From Strongylocentrotus droebachiensis (taxonomy: Eukaryota > Echinodermata > Echinoidea > Camarodonta > Strongylocentrotidae): 64,000 nt of DNA. The stretch covers positions 771,501 to 835,500 of the forward strand of contig JAVYIG010000113.1 of assembly GCA_035222895.1 (NCBI GenBank), given 5' to 3'. Below, piece by piece: positions 25,392 to 37,000 of the stretch. Within the stretch, counting starts at the first letter, position 1. Every line of letters begins with the position of its first letter. The notes below the pieces were generated by a model. It was not told the DNA's origin, ran no database searches, and worked only from the letters and a program-made list of their open reading frames with translations. The translations under genes and the position numbers were made by a program.

Positions 25392-26752
25392 CAGAGGCGG
25401 CGCTCCGAGAGGGGGGGGGGGGCAGAGTGCCCTCCCATTTGGTCAAGTACCCTAAAAGTGCCCCTTTTTGCATAGGAAAAGTGCCCCTTTTTACATAGGA
25501 AAGTGCCCCTTTTACTCTGACAAGTGCCCCTATTAAGTTTTTAAAGTGCCCCTTCCCCTTTTAATAACTACCCCTTTTAACTTGGATAAGCGCACCTTAT
25601 ATCTTCACATGTGCTCCCTTTCATTTTTAATAAGTGCCCCTTTTTCTTATAAGTGCCCCCATTTAAAAATAGGCCCTTTCCCTTCTCATAAATGCCCCTT
25701 TTCATCTATGAAAATAGTTCCTTTTCATTCTCTTAAGTGCCCCTTTTCATCTCTTGTAAATGACCCTATTCACTTCTGAGAGATACTTGTTTTACTTTGA
25801 CAAGCACCCCTTCCCCTCCTAGTCAGTACTCTTTTCATCTCTTATAAATGCCCTTTTTATTTTGACACGTCCTCCTTTTCCTTCCTATATAATGCCTTTT
25901 TTCCTTATAAGCACCCTTACCCCTTATCATAATTACCGGTACCACTTTTCGTCTTTGATAAGTGCCCCGTTTATTTAAACATGTGCCACTTTTTCTTTTT
26001 AATAAGAGCCACTTCCCCTTCTCATTACCCTTTTAACAATGATATGTACCCTATTTCCTTTCTTATAAAGAACCTATCCCTTTTTCATAAATGCCCCTTT
26101 TCACTGCTTATAAATGCCCCCTATCAAAATCTGATGGGTGCCTCTTTTCCGTCGACAAATGCCCATGTTCTTATCATCCCTGGTGCATGCCTCTTTGTTT
26201 AGGTGTAAGAAGTGCCCCATTTTCACCTCTGATAATTAGCCTTTGTACTTTGACACATGCTTCGTTTCTTTTCTGATAAGTGTCTTAACCCTTTCGATAA
26301 GTGTCCCCTTTTCCTCTCACCATTAAACGTGTCCCTAATTTCAAGCGACTAAAAGCAATTTCCCACAAAGCTCGCTCGCTACGCTTGCCCATAGTTATAG
26401 ATGTTATAATTATGTAACTTATCACAGATCTATTCAGTCTTCCGTTATGAGATTGTGCTTATAACCCCATCAGGATTGGGTTTTCCTCTTTATAAGATGT
26501 AATTTTTCGCACTGCAAGCCAAAAACTGCAAAGTATGATACTTAAGCAATATCTTAAATGCTGTATTAAGAGAAACAAATATTGAAATCATCCCTGATAA
26601 TGTAATCACAAAATAGGGGTATATACCAATGTCAAAAAAATGGTATATTTTCCCTCTGAAGGTGCCCTTTTTTCAAGAAAGTGCCCTTTTTGTTGGTGCC
26701 CCCCCCCCCCCCACTTTGGAAGTTGCTCCGCCCAAAGGCTCCGCCGCCTCTG
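25392..26752. mobile_element. hAT-like non-autonomous transposon filled with minisatellite
   Basis: The left end CAGAGGCGGCG and right end CCGCCGCCTCTG are inverted repeats. The flanking 8-mers are CATATAAG (25384-25391) and CGTATAAG (26753-26760), a 7-of-8 match, and 8-bp duplications are diagnostic for hAT elements. The interior of about 1.36 kb is almost entirely degenerate repeats with the core AAGTGCCCCTTTT. No transposase is present. Confidence 0.75.
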
Positions 26753-26760
26753 CGTATAAG

Positions 26761-27654
26761 TAAACATAATTGTCGACTACCCTAGGGGTCTTCTCTTATA
26801 CAACGTCCAACAAAAAATAGATTTATCAAATGAACTGCACACTTTGGAGAAAAAAAAATCTTTAATATAGGTCTAGATCTAGAAAAGTTATGACAACTTG
26901 ACAAGCACACTGGACACACACAACATCTGAACATTAAATAAATGAATCCTAGGTCTAGTTTGTTTGTTTTTGAATATTTTTATTAATAAGTTCCAGGTTT
27001 ACGTCTAAATGAAATATGGTTTGGAGCTGTTTGATTATCCATGGTCACAAACAATTTTGGTCTAAAAGATGACACGCACCAATGATGCAACTGAGCGAAC
27101 GGATAGCACTTAGTCTTAGTAATACTAGTATAGCCAACAGAGTCGACATCTACTAAAGATATAAACAAGAATTAACCCTCTTGGATTATTAACGAAATCA
27201 TACTTCATAGATTATTTTAAGGTGTAACGTTAAATCTAGATTTAAATTCAATGGATGATTGGTGAATTAGATTCACGATGACGATCAAATTTGGAATAAA
27301 ACCTGATCAGAAAGTTTTATCTTGATGCAGATGAGCACCGAAATTCCCCAACGTGGGCCTGCCGGAACCCCGGGGCTCTAAAGGGTGACATGAAGGCAAA
27401 CCGCAGTCAAACTACTTCACGACGATGAAAATCAAAGTGCAATTTCAAGAGAAATATTTTCCTAGCCTTTTCCCCACAAATCTGTTGAGAACAGTCTCAA
27501 AATGTAAAGAAATTACAGTAGATCACGAATTACAGCTTTTTCAAATTAATGACTAAATTCTCTTAATCTACTGATATTTCAATCAATTACTCACCCATAT
27601 GCATTCTCCGTGAACTAAATCTTCTCACTTTGTGCGAATATAGCGCGCGTCGTG
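26761..27654. other. Non-coding stretch
   Basis: No supported exon. The small open frames near 27000-27170 and 27587-27787 have no consistent splice context; the latter runs through the repeat at 27655-27785. Confidence 0.4.
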
Positions 27655-27785
27655 CATTCCCACGTCCACCTCGATATGAATATTTAAGAGAATCGAGACT
27701 TTCCCCGACCCTGCCTAATGAATATTCATGATAAAACAGGAATCCGGCCTCGCCGTGGTACGAAAAAATAAGACGCAGGCGGGAC
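27655..27785 (-). repeat. Interspersed repeat, copy B of an inverted pair
   Basis: Reverse-orientation partner of 21002-21135, with the same ATGAATATTCAT core and the GAATCGAGACTTTCCCC phrase, with only scattered differences. Confidence 0.8.
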
Positions 27786-28179
27786 ACAGGCTCATGATCA
27801 TCATGTTAATTATAAGGGATAACAAATACATTTAGAACCTGTAAGAAAAAGACGAATAAATATCTTATCTATGAAGGAAAAGAAGAATAAAGAAAGAAAG
27901 ATTGAAACGGGGAAAAAGAAGATGAAGAAAATTGAAAGACAGGAAAAGAGGATGAATTAAAAAAGGAGAAGGAAAAGAACAAGAGGAAGCAGAAGGAAAA
28001 AGAAGAAGAAGAAGAGGAAGAAGAATTAAGAAGAAGAAGAAGAAGGAAATGGAGAAGAAAAAAAAGGAGGAGGAAGAGTAAAATTTTCTACTAAAATTGT
28101 TAATGTACATGGTAAAATTGGTAAAGTGAGATATTGTTTTACAATATTAGCATTGTCTTCAAAAGTATATGAAGTATAA
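27786..28179. other. Purine-rich low-complexity sequence
   Basis: GAAGAAGAA and GGAAAAAGAAGA runs at about 27860-28080; no gene seen. Confidence 0.6.
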
Positions 28180-28180
28180 C

Positions 28181-28385
28181 CGGGGGCGGTTGTAGGGGGT
28201 GGGGGTTTAGGTGGTTTTACCCCCTCCCCCTCTCCCCCCTTGGGGGGGGGGGGGGGGGTAATTGTCCTCGGGGGTAACTGTCCTCGGGGCGGGGGTGGTT
28301 GTCCTTGGGGGATAACTTTCTGGGGGGTATGTCCTGGGGGAGGAGTAGCTTTCCGGGGGTGGTATTTTCCTGGGGGTGATTGCCC
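28181..28385 (+). repeat. G-rich minisatellite with G-quadruplex potential
   Basis: Repeats of about 20-25 bp around GGGGGTAACTGTCCTCGGGG, with a run of 16 G near 28243-28258. Many closely spaced G-tracts of three or more. The glycine-rich open frame at 28240-28521 is a product of the repeat. Confidence 0.75.
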
Positions 28386-28739
28386 ATTTTTTTTCCCCTA
28401 TAGAAAGGGCCTATTTTTTAATGGTATAAACTGGTCCTACTGTAAAGCTAGTCAAGACACACGTATTCTTTGTTTCCACTTTACTTTATTAACATACAAT
28501 GTACACTCTCAGATTATATAAGCAAAAACAAATTAAGATACATGTTTCAAAAACGTGTGTAGAAAGACGTGAATGAATGAATGCAAAGTGATTCCCTTTC
28601 TGAGAACATTATACAGGTATATATATATATACATGTAATTATGTTTACATATTCAATTCATTTCGGATATCAATAATACGATACAGTAGTCCTACAAATC
28701 CATGTACATGGGAATACAGCTCAAACAAAGAGAATACAC
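28386..28739. other. Non-coding, AT-rich
   Basis: Nothing gene-like seen; a short TA repeat lies near 28618-28630. Confidence 0.5.
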
Positions 28740-28744
28740 CTCTC

Positions 28745-29171
28745 CAGGCGCGGATCTACGGGGGGGGGGGGTTTAGGGGGTTCAAACCCCCCCTTGGGCG
28801 GCCCCCCCCCAAAAAAAAAAGGAAAAAAAAAGAAAAAAAGAAAGAAAAAAGAACGCACGCTGTAGAGAGAAACCCTTTCAAGTGCAAATATTGTGAGAAG
28901 ATATTCAACTCATCTGGTAACTTAACCAAACACATGATAACTCTGGATATAACTGTGTATTAAACTGTACTTGATTTAAAAAGACGTTATCATGCACTGC
29001 TTTTTATGGTCTCCATTGTGTTAATAGATGCCAGGAAAACATCATTTACGGGGTTCAAATAAACACCCCCCAAAAAATCGGCTCGCCGCTTCGCGGCTCG
29101 TTGACGATGCTCCGCATCGTCATTATTTTGGTCAAACCCCCCCCCTTAGCAAAAAGCTAGATCCGCCCCTG
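28745..29171 (+). mobile_element. MITE carrying a C2H2 zinc-finger fragment, copy 1
   Basis: Ends are CAGGCGCGGATCTA and TAGATCCGCCCCTG, inverted repeats flanked by an exact 5-bp duplication CTCTC (28740-28744 and 29172-29176). Internally (about 28850-28963) it encodes NPFKCKYCEKIFNSSGNLTK followed by HM, a zinc finger with both Cys and the first His but no proper second His. Near the right end are small hairpins (GCCGCTTCGCGGC, GACGATGCTCCGCATCGTC). A 5-bp duplication fits some hAT groups. Copy 2 lies at 34930-35364. Confidence 0.8.
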
Positions 29172-32100
29172 CTCTCACAATGTAATGCACATTGCAAAAC
29201 TTCACTTCACTTTCCCTTATTCAGGTGTACTGCCCACCAACTGACACAATCAATACAACACAGGCATGAATGGAAACGATCATTACCATATAGACAAACA
29301 TGGACAGAAATGTATAATATAGTATAAATTGATAAGATGTAACGGTAAAAATACTGTACAGGAGCATGGATGTTTGTAATATATAACTTGAAAGAAATTG
29401 TGATTGTAGATAATAATAAACCTTTGAGCATTTATAAAATATCACATGTGTCTATATCCTATTCAACCATGAACAACACTTCAAAGAAGTATTGGCCATA
29501 CAAGGCATGTAGTTTAAGATATAGAAATTAATAATGATTAATTAAAACTATGTCAACTCAAATCCAATGTGTATGGATGTTGTATTTCCATTTGACTGAA
29601 GAGCAAAACAAAATTCTAAAAAAATAGATGATATAACGATGACATATTTACACACATGTACATATCATCTATAATTATATATATACAAAACAAAAAATTA
29701 AATTCCAAATTCTTGACAATTTATAAGATATCACATGGTATCCTATTCAGATCTACTGATCATAATAAAAAACATTAACATAACTTACATTGCATCATTG
29801 TGATGGGAAATAGACACGCATTATAATGCTATAATAAATCAAACGACAATAATCCTGTAAATCAAGAGATATGTTCCATCAAACGCCATTTTTCCAAACG
29901 ATTTAATGGAGATTTCTCTCTGTCTTACTACCACCTGTCTTACTCCTCTCTGTCTTATATACACAGCACTGTTGTATGCATATCTCAAAAAAGTCTCGAT
30001 TGTAGGTATACACCATTTTTATGTTGATTAATTTAATACAAGAATATTATTACAACGAGATCCGTCGAAATGACTAATTCCTCTCTCTATACTGCATAAA
30101 TGAGTTTGACATGATATGCCACAAATAATTATGACCATGATAAATTGAATACAAAAATATAAAAACGAGATAGGGTAGAATCTTTTCAAATACAACAACG
30201 GTTGCATGCCTGTCACAAAATTTGATTTAATTACATACAAAATATTGTCATGATTAGTTGAATACATGAATATTTAAACGAGATAAGGTTACGAATTTCT
30301 CTTATATTTAATACATCGAAGACTGTTACATACATGTCACACAAAGTCTAGATTGTATGTATACACGATCTGATCACGATTTGATATAATAATGTCACAA
30401 CGAAAACAAGATGACTAATTCCTCTTTTTACTACATCAATAACTGTTGCATGCGTGTCACAAACTAGACTAGATTATATTAAAGTTAGGATCATGATTAG
30501 TTGGATGTATCCTTTCTGGGAAATGATGTAATGAAAAAAATACTTAAGGGTGATAACAATAATAACAATAATAGTACGACGTGTATGGTTCATGTGGTTT
30601 TATGGTTTGAATGTATTTGTCATAGTGCATTGAGTAAACAAACTGTTATCTTGTCACAGTTTAACCATATACATACTCTGCAAAATATAACCATACTTTA
30701 TAACTTTGTATTTTCGTCAAACTTATTATGTACATGAAGCACGAAAGACTCTCAGGCTAACAAGCATGCACAACACGTAAACGAAGTATTGGCCATACAT
30801 GGCATGAAGTTCAAGATATAGAAATTAATAATGATTATTTCAAATGACATGTATATCAATTCAAGTCCAATGTGTATGGATGTTCTATTTCCATTTGACT
30901 GAAGAGCAAGAGCAAGAGCAAGAGCAAGAGCAAGAGCAAAACAAAACAAATTACATAATTCTAAAAAATAGATGTTATTATGATTATGACATATTTACAC
31001 ACAAGTCATGAACATATCATATATTTGTTATCATATATTTGTTATCATATATTTGTTACCATGTTTTTGTACATCTTATCACGAAATGAGAATGTTCACC
31101 TTTTGACTATAACAATTAAATACTTCTATGTCAAAAGCAAGAATATATTGGATACGGGAGAAATAAGACGAGTATATACAATTTACACACGGTATTTTCA
31201 AGAATCTTTCTTTATAATGGATGAATTGTCGGTTAAACAGGAACAAGTTGATACAAATTACTGTGCCCGTAGTTCAGGAAAAAAATCCTGGTATACCGGA
31301 AATTCTTACAGAATGTATGTATCACCGTGGTATATCTTTATACGGATTAGCACAACGCAATATATTATCATCAAAGTATAGCCAATATGAGTACACAGAA
31401 ACAAGTTGGAATTGTATTACAACCAATAGAGAGTTTAGATTTGTTCAAATTCAGTTCGGTTCATTTCATATTTCACATTTCACGTTCCACATTGTCAATT
31501 TTATTTACCAGAAATGTAATGATAGTAACAATAAAATTTCTTTTGGATACAAAAAACTTCATGATTATACCAATTCACTTTGTAAAATTAGAAAAGAGGA
31601 AATGAAGAAGCCTAAGGTAAAAGCATAGCTTGTTGGTTTTTGCATGTTTATCGTAGGCTCTTGGTTGTATTGCATATATTATCATAACATTATAACCCAT
31701 CTTATGGTTATCCCATTTACATCACCAGGAACCCCCTTTATAAGATTATATAAAATGGTAAGGGTTCACAAGCCGTCAATATTTTGGTTATCTTGAAGCT
31801 TCAAGTATGATTGAAATGAGTTTCTGGTTTTAATATATTATGTAAACTGATGGTAGACTCAGTACATGTACTTCTATCATAACTAAATAAATGTCATGAA
31901 ATGAAATCTAATCCAAAGGCACATCCATTGTTGCCCTTAGCCATTTGTTTTTTTAGTCGAGTCTTTTCGATGATAAGGATTAAAAAAGAGATACTGAAAC
32001 AATAAAAGGAGGAGCTTAATCAATAAAGACAGGTTAGGGCCATGGTACTTTTTTCTGAAACATTCTTTCCTCTTCCTCTTCTCTGTCCGGATTTATTTTC

Positions 32101-32592
32101 TGTTAAATTTATTGTTCTATCTTTTGATTTCTTCTTAATACTGGCTTCCTTCTATATGCGCGATCTCTTTCTCTCTTTACTATTATGACGTACTTGCAGC
32201 AAACACAAATGCTTTGCTTAGATCACAGTACTTTCGAAGAGGCTGCAGAGAATTAAAAATTCGCCTCGAAAATTAATCGACCTTCTCCATATGCTTCAAC
32301 ATAATTATAAAGTTATTAATTAAAAGTATCGAGACAGGGCTCAAGCATTAATATGTATTGTTTATGATACTATATTCCATGCAGTTTAACTTGATATATC
32401 CTTCAATTACCGCTACACTCGACTAGTTTCATTTTGAAGTCCGTAGTAGTCTGCTGCCATCACGTGGTCTGACGAGGGTCATGTACCAACGTTGATACGT
32501 TGTTACTTGACGGTCAAACCACATATTACTTGAGCGTTGTCGTCAGCCGTCAAACAACATTTTCTATAATTGGGAAACATAAGAATACCAGA

Positions 32593-32593
<1 letters not shown>

Positions 32594-32628
<35 letters not shown>
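32594..32628. repeat. (TA)n microsatellite
   Basis: Uninterrupted alternating TA of about 34 bp. Confidence 0.9.
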
Positions 32629-33806
32629 GATGGTTTTCTAAAAAAAAGTACCTTTCAAATAAGCAATGTATCTTTGAGGTTGAATTTGAGAGAGGTAAAT
32701 TCTCTATTATTTATTGAAATAATCATAGTTTGATTTGATTTCATATGATGTTTATTTATTCCATATACATCAATATATTTACATTTACAATCTTATAACT
32801 TTAGATGTATGATAATGACATGGTAAATACTGAAAAGGGGTCGTCTTAAGCATAAGCTTGAAGTGACGTCCTCTCGAAAATGAAAATAAAAATACGTACA
32901 ATATGAAGCGATACATGAATATTGGATTAGGAAGAAAGCAAGATAAACAAAAAATAGCATAGAAAGAGAATGGACAGATAGGAGCAGAAAGGGAGAGAGA
33001 GAGAGAGACTTACATTTATGATAGAATGGGAGGAGTACATATATATGAAGTCAAGTTGTGCATGTATCAATAATCACCTTTTGACATTTACTATAATACT
33101 ATTCATGACAATAGGGACATTCATAAAATAAATTATAAGTTAAAAATAAGTTAAAAATAAGCTTCAGAGATTGAAATTCATGTAGGTCAGATATCAAATG
33201 AGGTAATAGTTCACAATCAACATAGAAACTCTTTTTTTTTAAATTCCAATTTGTAAGGCGATGGATCCAATCACATGCCTACATTCGAAGAAGAGAGATA
33301 TTTATTGAAAACGCTAGGATATCATTTAGTAAAACCAAAATTAGAATTGAATTTGACTACTATTTTATATTGATAAAATAAGTTTGTTAAAAAAGGTACT
33401 ACAAGCATTACATTTCTGGCAGGGGTGATTTGAAATATATATATGATGTCACTATCATGACCATGTAGCAGGCAGATGAAAAGGATACACAATATAGGCT
33501 TTAGGTAGAACGATATATAAGACAAGGGGAATTATTCGTCTTTTCATCAGATATTAAGGTCCTCTCACTTTTAAAAAAAGAGAACGAAGTACAATGAAAG
33601 GGTTTGCCTTATACACCATGTACATGAAGGAAAAGTACCCTTTCATTAAAAATGTTCATATAGTTGTGAAGAGTCTTTATCTCTATGTTTGTTATATTTC
33701 AGTTTCCGGATATCATTACCCAGATCAAGAAAAGCTATTGATAGACGTGATCATTTTAATCAGGCCAGAATAAACACAATAAAGACAGCTTAAATTATGT
33801 GTATTG

Positions 33807-33812
33807 TTTATT
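33807..33812 (-). terminator. Possible poly(A) signal of the NLR gene
   Basis: Minus-strand AATAAA about 120 nt after the NLR stop codon at 33929. Confidence 0.4.
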
Positions 33813-33928
33813 CTTTGGTACAGATTGGGCGGAGTTAAATATGGATAATAAAAAAATAGCCTACTTTGAATCGATAGAATGCCAGAAAGAGGAAGAATCA
33901 ATCGAAGGATGGGCATGTAATATATTTG

Positions 33929-34037
33929 TTAGATCTTTAATACCTCACCATGCTTCACGGTAACTGTCAGCTTGCCTTCACTGTTTACCTCAGAAGTCAG
34001 AGGATCAAGATCCGCGTTGGTACCACACAAATCCAAC
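33929..34037 (-). CDS. NLR terminal exon
   Basis: Acceptor GTATTACTATAG, then LDLCGTNADLDPLTSEV, continuing to KHGEVLKI and TAA. One base completes the codon split at the preceding phase-2 donor (35998), so the junction reads NLTSIELDLCGTNADLD, a continuous LRR strand. This in-phase fit supports the assignment. Confidence 0.8.
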
Positions 34038-37000
34038 CTATAGTAATACAACAGTACATTTCGGGGCACAATACATTATCTTCTGAACTAACGTGATTAT
34101 CGATACTCTTTTAAAAAGTCATCAGAGATGTATGCTTAAAGGTGTGAGAATAGATGACAATTCAATACACATCGGAGCTTGCATAATTTTGTTCTGTATT
34201 TATATTGCATTACTCTCAACCATGGTATCATAATAATAATAATAATAATAATAGGCATTTGTATAGCGCCGTCTATCTAGACAATGTGCTATATTAGTGC
34301 CCTTTTGTGGGGCATTAATCCTTATTACTGTCACTTATGACTTAAGGGCGTAGGTCCCCTAGTTGATAAGTATATCAGCATACACATGCTTTAGCAGTCA
34401 CGCAAAACAAACACTGGCAAAATATTATTTAATAAAATCTGAGAATGTATACTATTGTCTAGATCTATTAGGAATAAATCATTGTCAAAATAATTCCATA
34501 AATTGAGGTAAAAAATAAAAATTCCAACGTTGTGAGCGACAGTGTATAACCAGTAAATTTCACATGATATACAAATTAGCTTCCACCGTTAAAATATAAA
34601 AAACGTAATATTTTCATCTTAAATTGCATCCAAGTCCGCTATTACAACGTTTCATATATTGAAAGCTAACATGGTGGAATAATTTTGAGATTTACAATCC
34701 AAATACTAAGCCATAATAATTGTATGAAAATAAAAATTCACATTATTAATTTTTGATTTCAATACCAAGAAATGAAAACCTGATTTGCATATTAAGCATA
34801 TAGTATTGTTTTAACCCGATTTAAAATTAATTCGTCATGTTCAGAGGGACAATGCCAATATCCATTACATTATTTGAATTGATTTAACTGGGATCTTAGA
34901 TGGCAGATTATGATAAAAATATGAATTTGCAGGCGCGGATCTACGGGGGGGGGGGGGGGTTTAGGGGGTTTAAACCCCCCCTTGGGAGGCCCCCCCCCCC
35001 CAAAAAAAAAAAAAGGGAAAAAAAAAGAAAAAAAGAAAGAAAAAAGAACGCACGCTGTAGAGAGAAACCCTTTCAAGTGCAAATATTGTGAGAAGATATT
35101 CAACTCATCTGGTAACTTAACCAAAAACATGATAACTCTGGATATAACTGTGTATTAAACTGTTACTTGATTTAAAAAGACGTTATCATGCACTGCTTTT
35201 TATGGTCTCCATTGTGTTAATAGATGCCAGGAAAACATCATTTACGGGGTTCAAATAAACACCCCCAAAAAATCGGCTAGCCGCTTCGCGGCTCGTTGAC
35301 GATGCTCCGCATCGTCATTATTTTGGTAAACCCCCCCCTTAGCAAAAAGCTAGATCCGCCCCTGATTTGTATAACTCTCTGCTGGAAGTTTTTTGCATAT
35401 TTTGCAAACATTAATCATAATATTGAACAAAAAATTGTCCACTTTTTTCATTGACTTTGAAAACATTGCATTTAAACACTTGATTTTTTTCAAATTGGTT
35501 ATTTACAACGATATTGAGATGAAAATATGAATTTTAATATCTTTAATTTTGTCTTAGAAAAGTTGTTATTATGTAATTTAGTATTTAAATGCATACTTTC
35601 CATTACGACAATAACTAATTATTCATATCACGGAATTTTACCTGCTTTCCACTACTTAGATTTTCCTAAACTTATAGTATGTATAGTTTAGAGTATTACA
35701 TGCATTCCTAGTTCACTGAAGTGAGGTAGATTCTTTTTGTCTGCAATTTGTTTGGGTAAATTACTGTTTTGACTGTACTTAAGGACAAAAATAGAATACT
35801 AGTAAAGAGAGAGATGATTCAATTAAGAGAGAGAGAGAGAGGGACTGAGAGCGAGAGAGAGGGAGAGAGAGAGGGGTAAAGAAAATGGTAAAAGGTTACC
35901 CAAATTTGTCGTTCTACTGTGTGTTGTACATGTACATTTCTAAGATTTTGACTATAATGTGGCAATCATTACCCTGGTAAATCAAAATGAGACTCACTCT
36001 ATGCTTGTCAGGTTTGGATGAGTCTTCATGAGTTGGATGATCTCAGCTGCCTTCTCGGTGTACAGTTCAATGAGGGTAATGGACAGCTTGGTGAGCCGAG
36101 TACATGATGTTATCACCGCCTTGCAGAATGACACGGGATCATTCAGTGTAGGTGATGGACCAGGCGAGTATCCCTGGATGTGAAGGTGAGTTAGATGATG
36201 GATTGGAGAGCAGGCCATTGTGACGATATCTGATGAGACATTTTCCCGTACTGACCAGTCCAGTTTGAGAGTTGTCACTCGGGGACATGATGTATGAAGT
36301 CCAAGATTCCACAGACTGGTCACATGCTTACCATCCACAGATAGCTCATCTACTGACTCAGAGGTTACTTGACAGGTCTATACATGAAACACCAGTGATG
36401 CAAAAAAATGTTTGATCAATATGCTATGTATGGAAACCAACACTAATGTGAGAAATTATATTAGATAACATGACTCATTATTGTTTTAGTATAGATCTTT
36501 TATTGTGCATATTAAAGGGATAGTTGAGTTCTGTTGCAGAGGGCGCTACACACTTTTTTTGGGGTGAGATAATGAAAATCTGAGTGTCAAATCTGAAAGA
36601 ACATAATATTTAAATGACAAAATCATCTTTGTTTGATCAAAATCGGTTCAGAGATGGCTGAAATATAACGATTTCTAATACTTGTGTACCACCACAAATA
36701 TTAGATATTTTGTAAAATTTGAAAAAAACGTTGAAAAGAACGAAATGGCGCCTTTTACGTCGTATTTCAGCCAATGCCGATATTGGCTTTTTGGGCGGGC
36801 ATTTTCGTGTTGCTTATATTACCCACAATTATCCGGCTCATGTATTGTTATTTTTAATTGAATAATTAATTAACGGTCACCGTGTTTTTTTTAAGTGGAG
36901 CTGAATTGGTATGATTGTTTTGGCTAAATTTCACACATTTTGTGGTCTAAACTAACCTTCATAGCAATTTGAGGTTCTAAAAGGGCACTATAAATGTCAT

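Larger units (their letters stand above)
29177..33928. other. Non-coding region downstream of the NLR gene
   Basis: AT-rich. The 29468-29660 segment is repeated directly at about 30785-31020 (GTATTGGCCATACA, CCAATGTGTATGGATGTT, TTTCCATTTGACTGAAGAGC). Between them are several degenerate copies of a unit of about 130 bp containing GTTGCATGCNTGTCACAAA. An AGAGCA hexamer run lies near 30905-30938 and a (TA)n tract at about 32594-32628. The open frames at 30980-31628 are AT-rich with no homology or splice context. No gene seen. Confidence 0.45.

Noticed and set aside
25546-26276. Cys/Pro-rich plus-strand open frames
   Set aside because: Translations of the AAGTGCCCCTTTT repeats inside the hAT-like element.
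27003-27042. First exon of the unidentified gene (ACCATGG context, MDNQTAPNHISFR, GTAAAC donor)
   Set aside because: The phase-1 end does not fit the next candidate exon and nothing else supports it.
30980-31628. Overlapping plus-strand open frames of about 133-135 codons
   Set aside because: AT-rich composition, three overlapping frames of similar length, and no domain or splice support.
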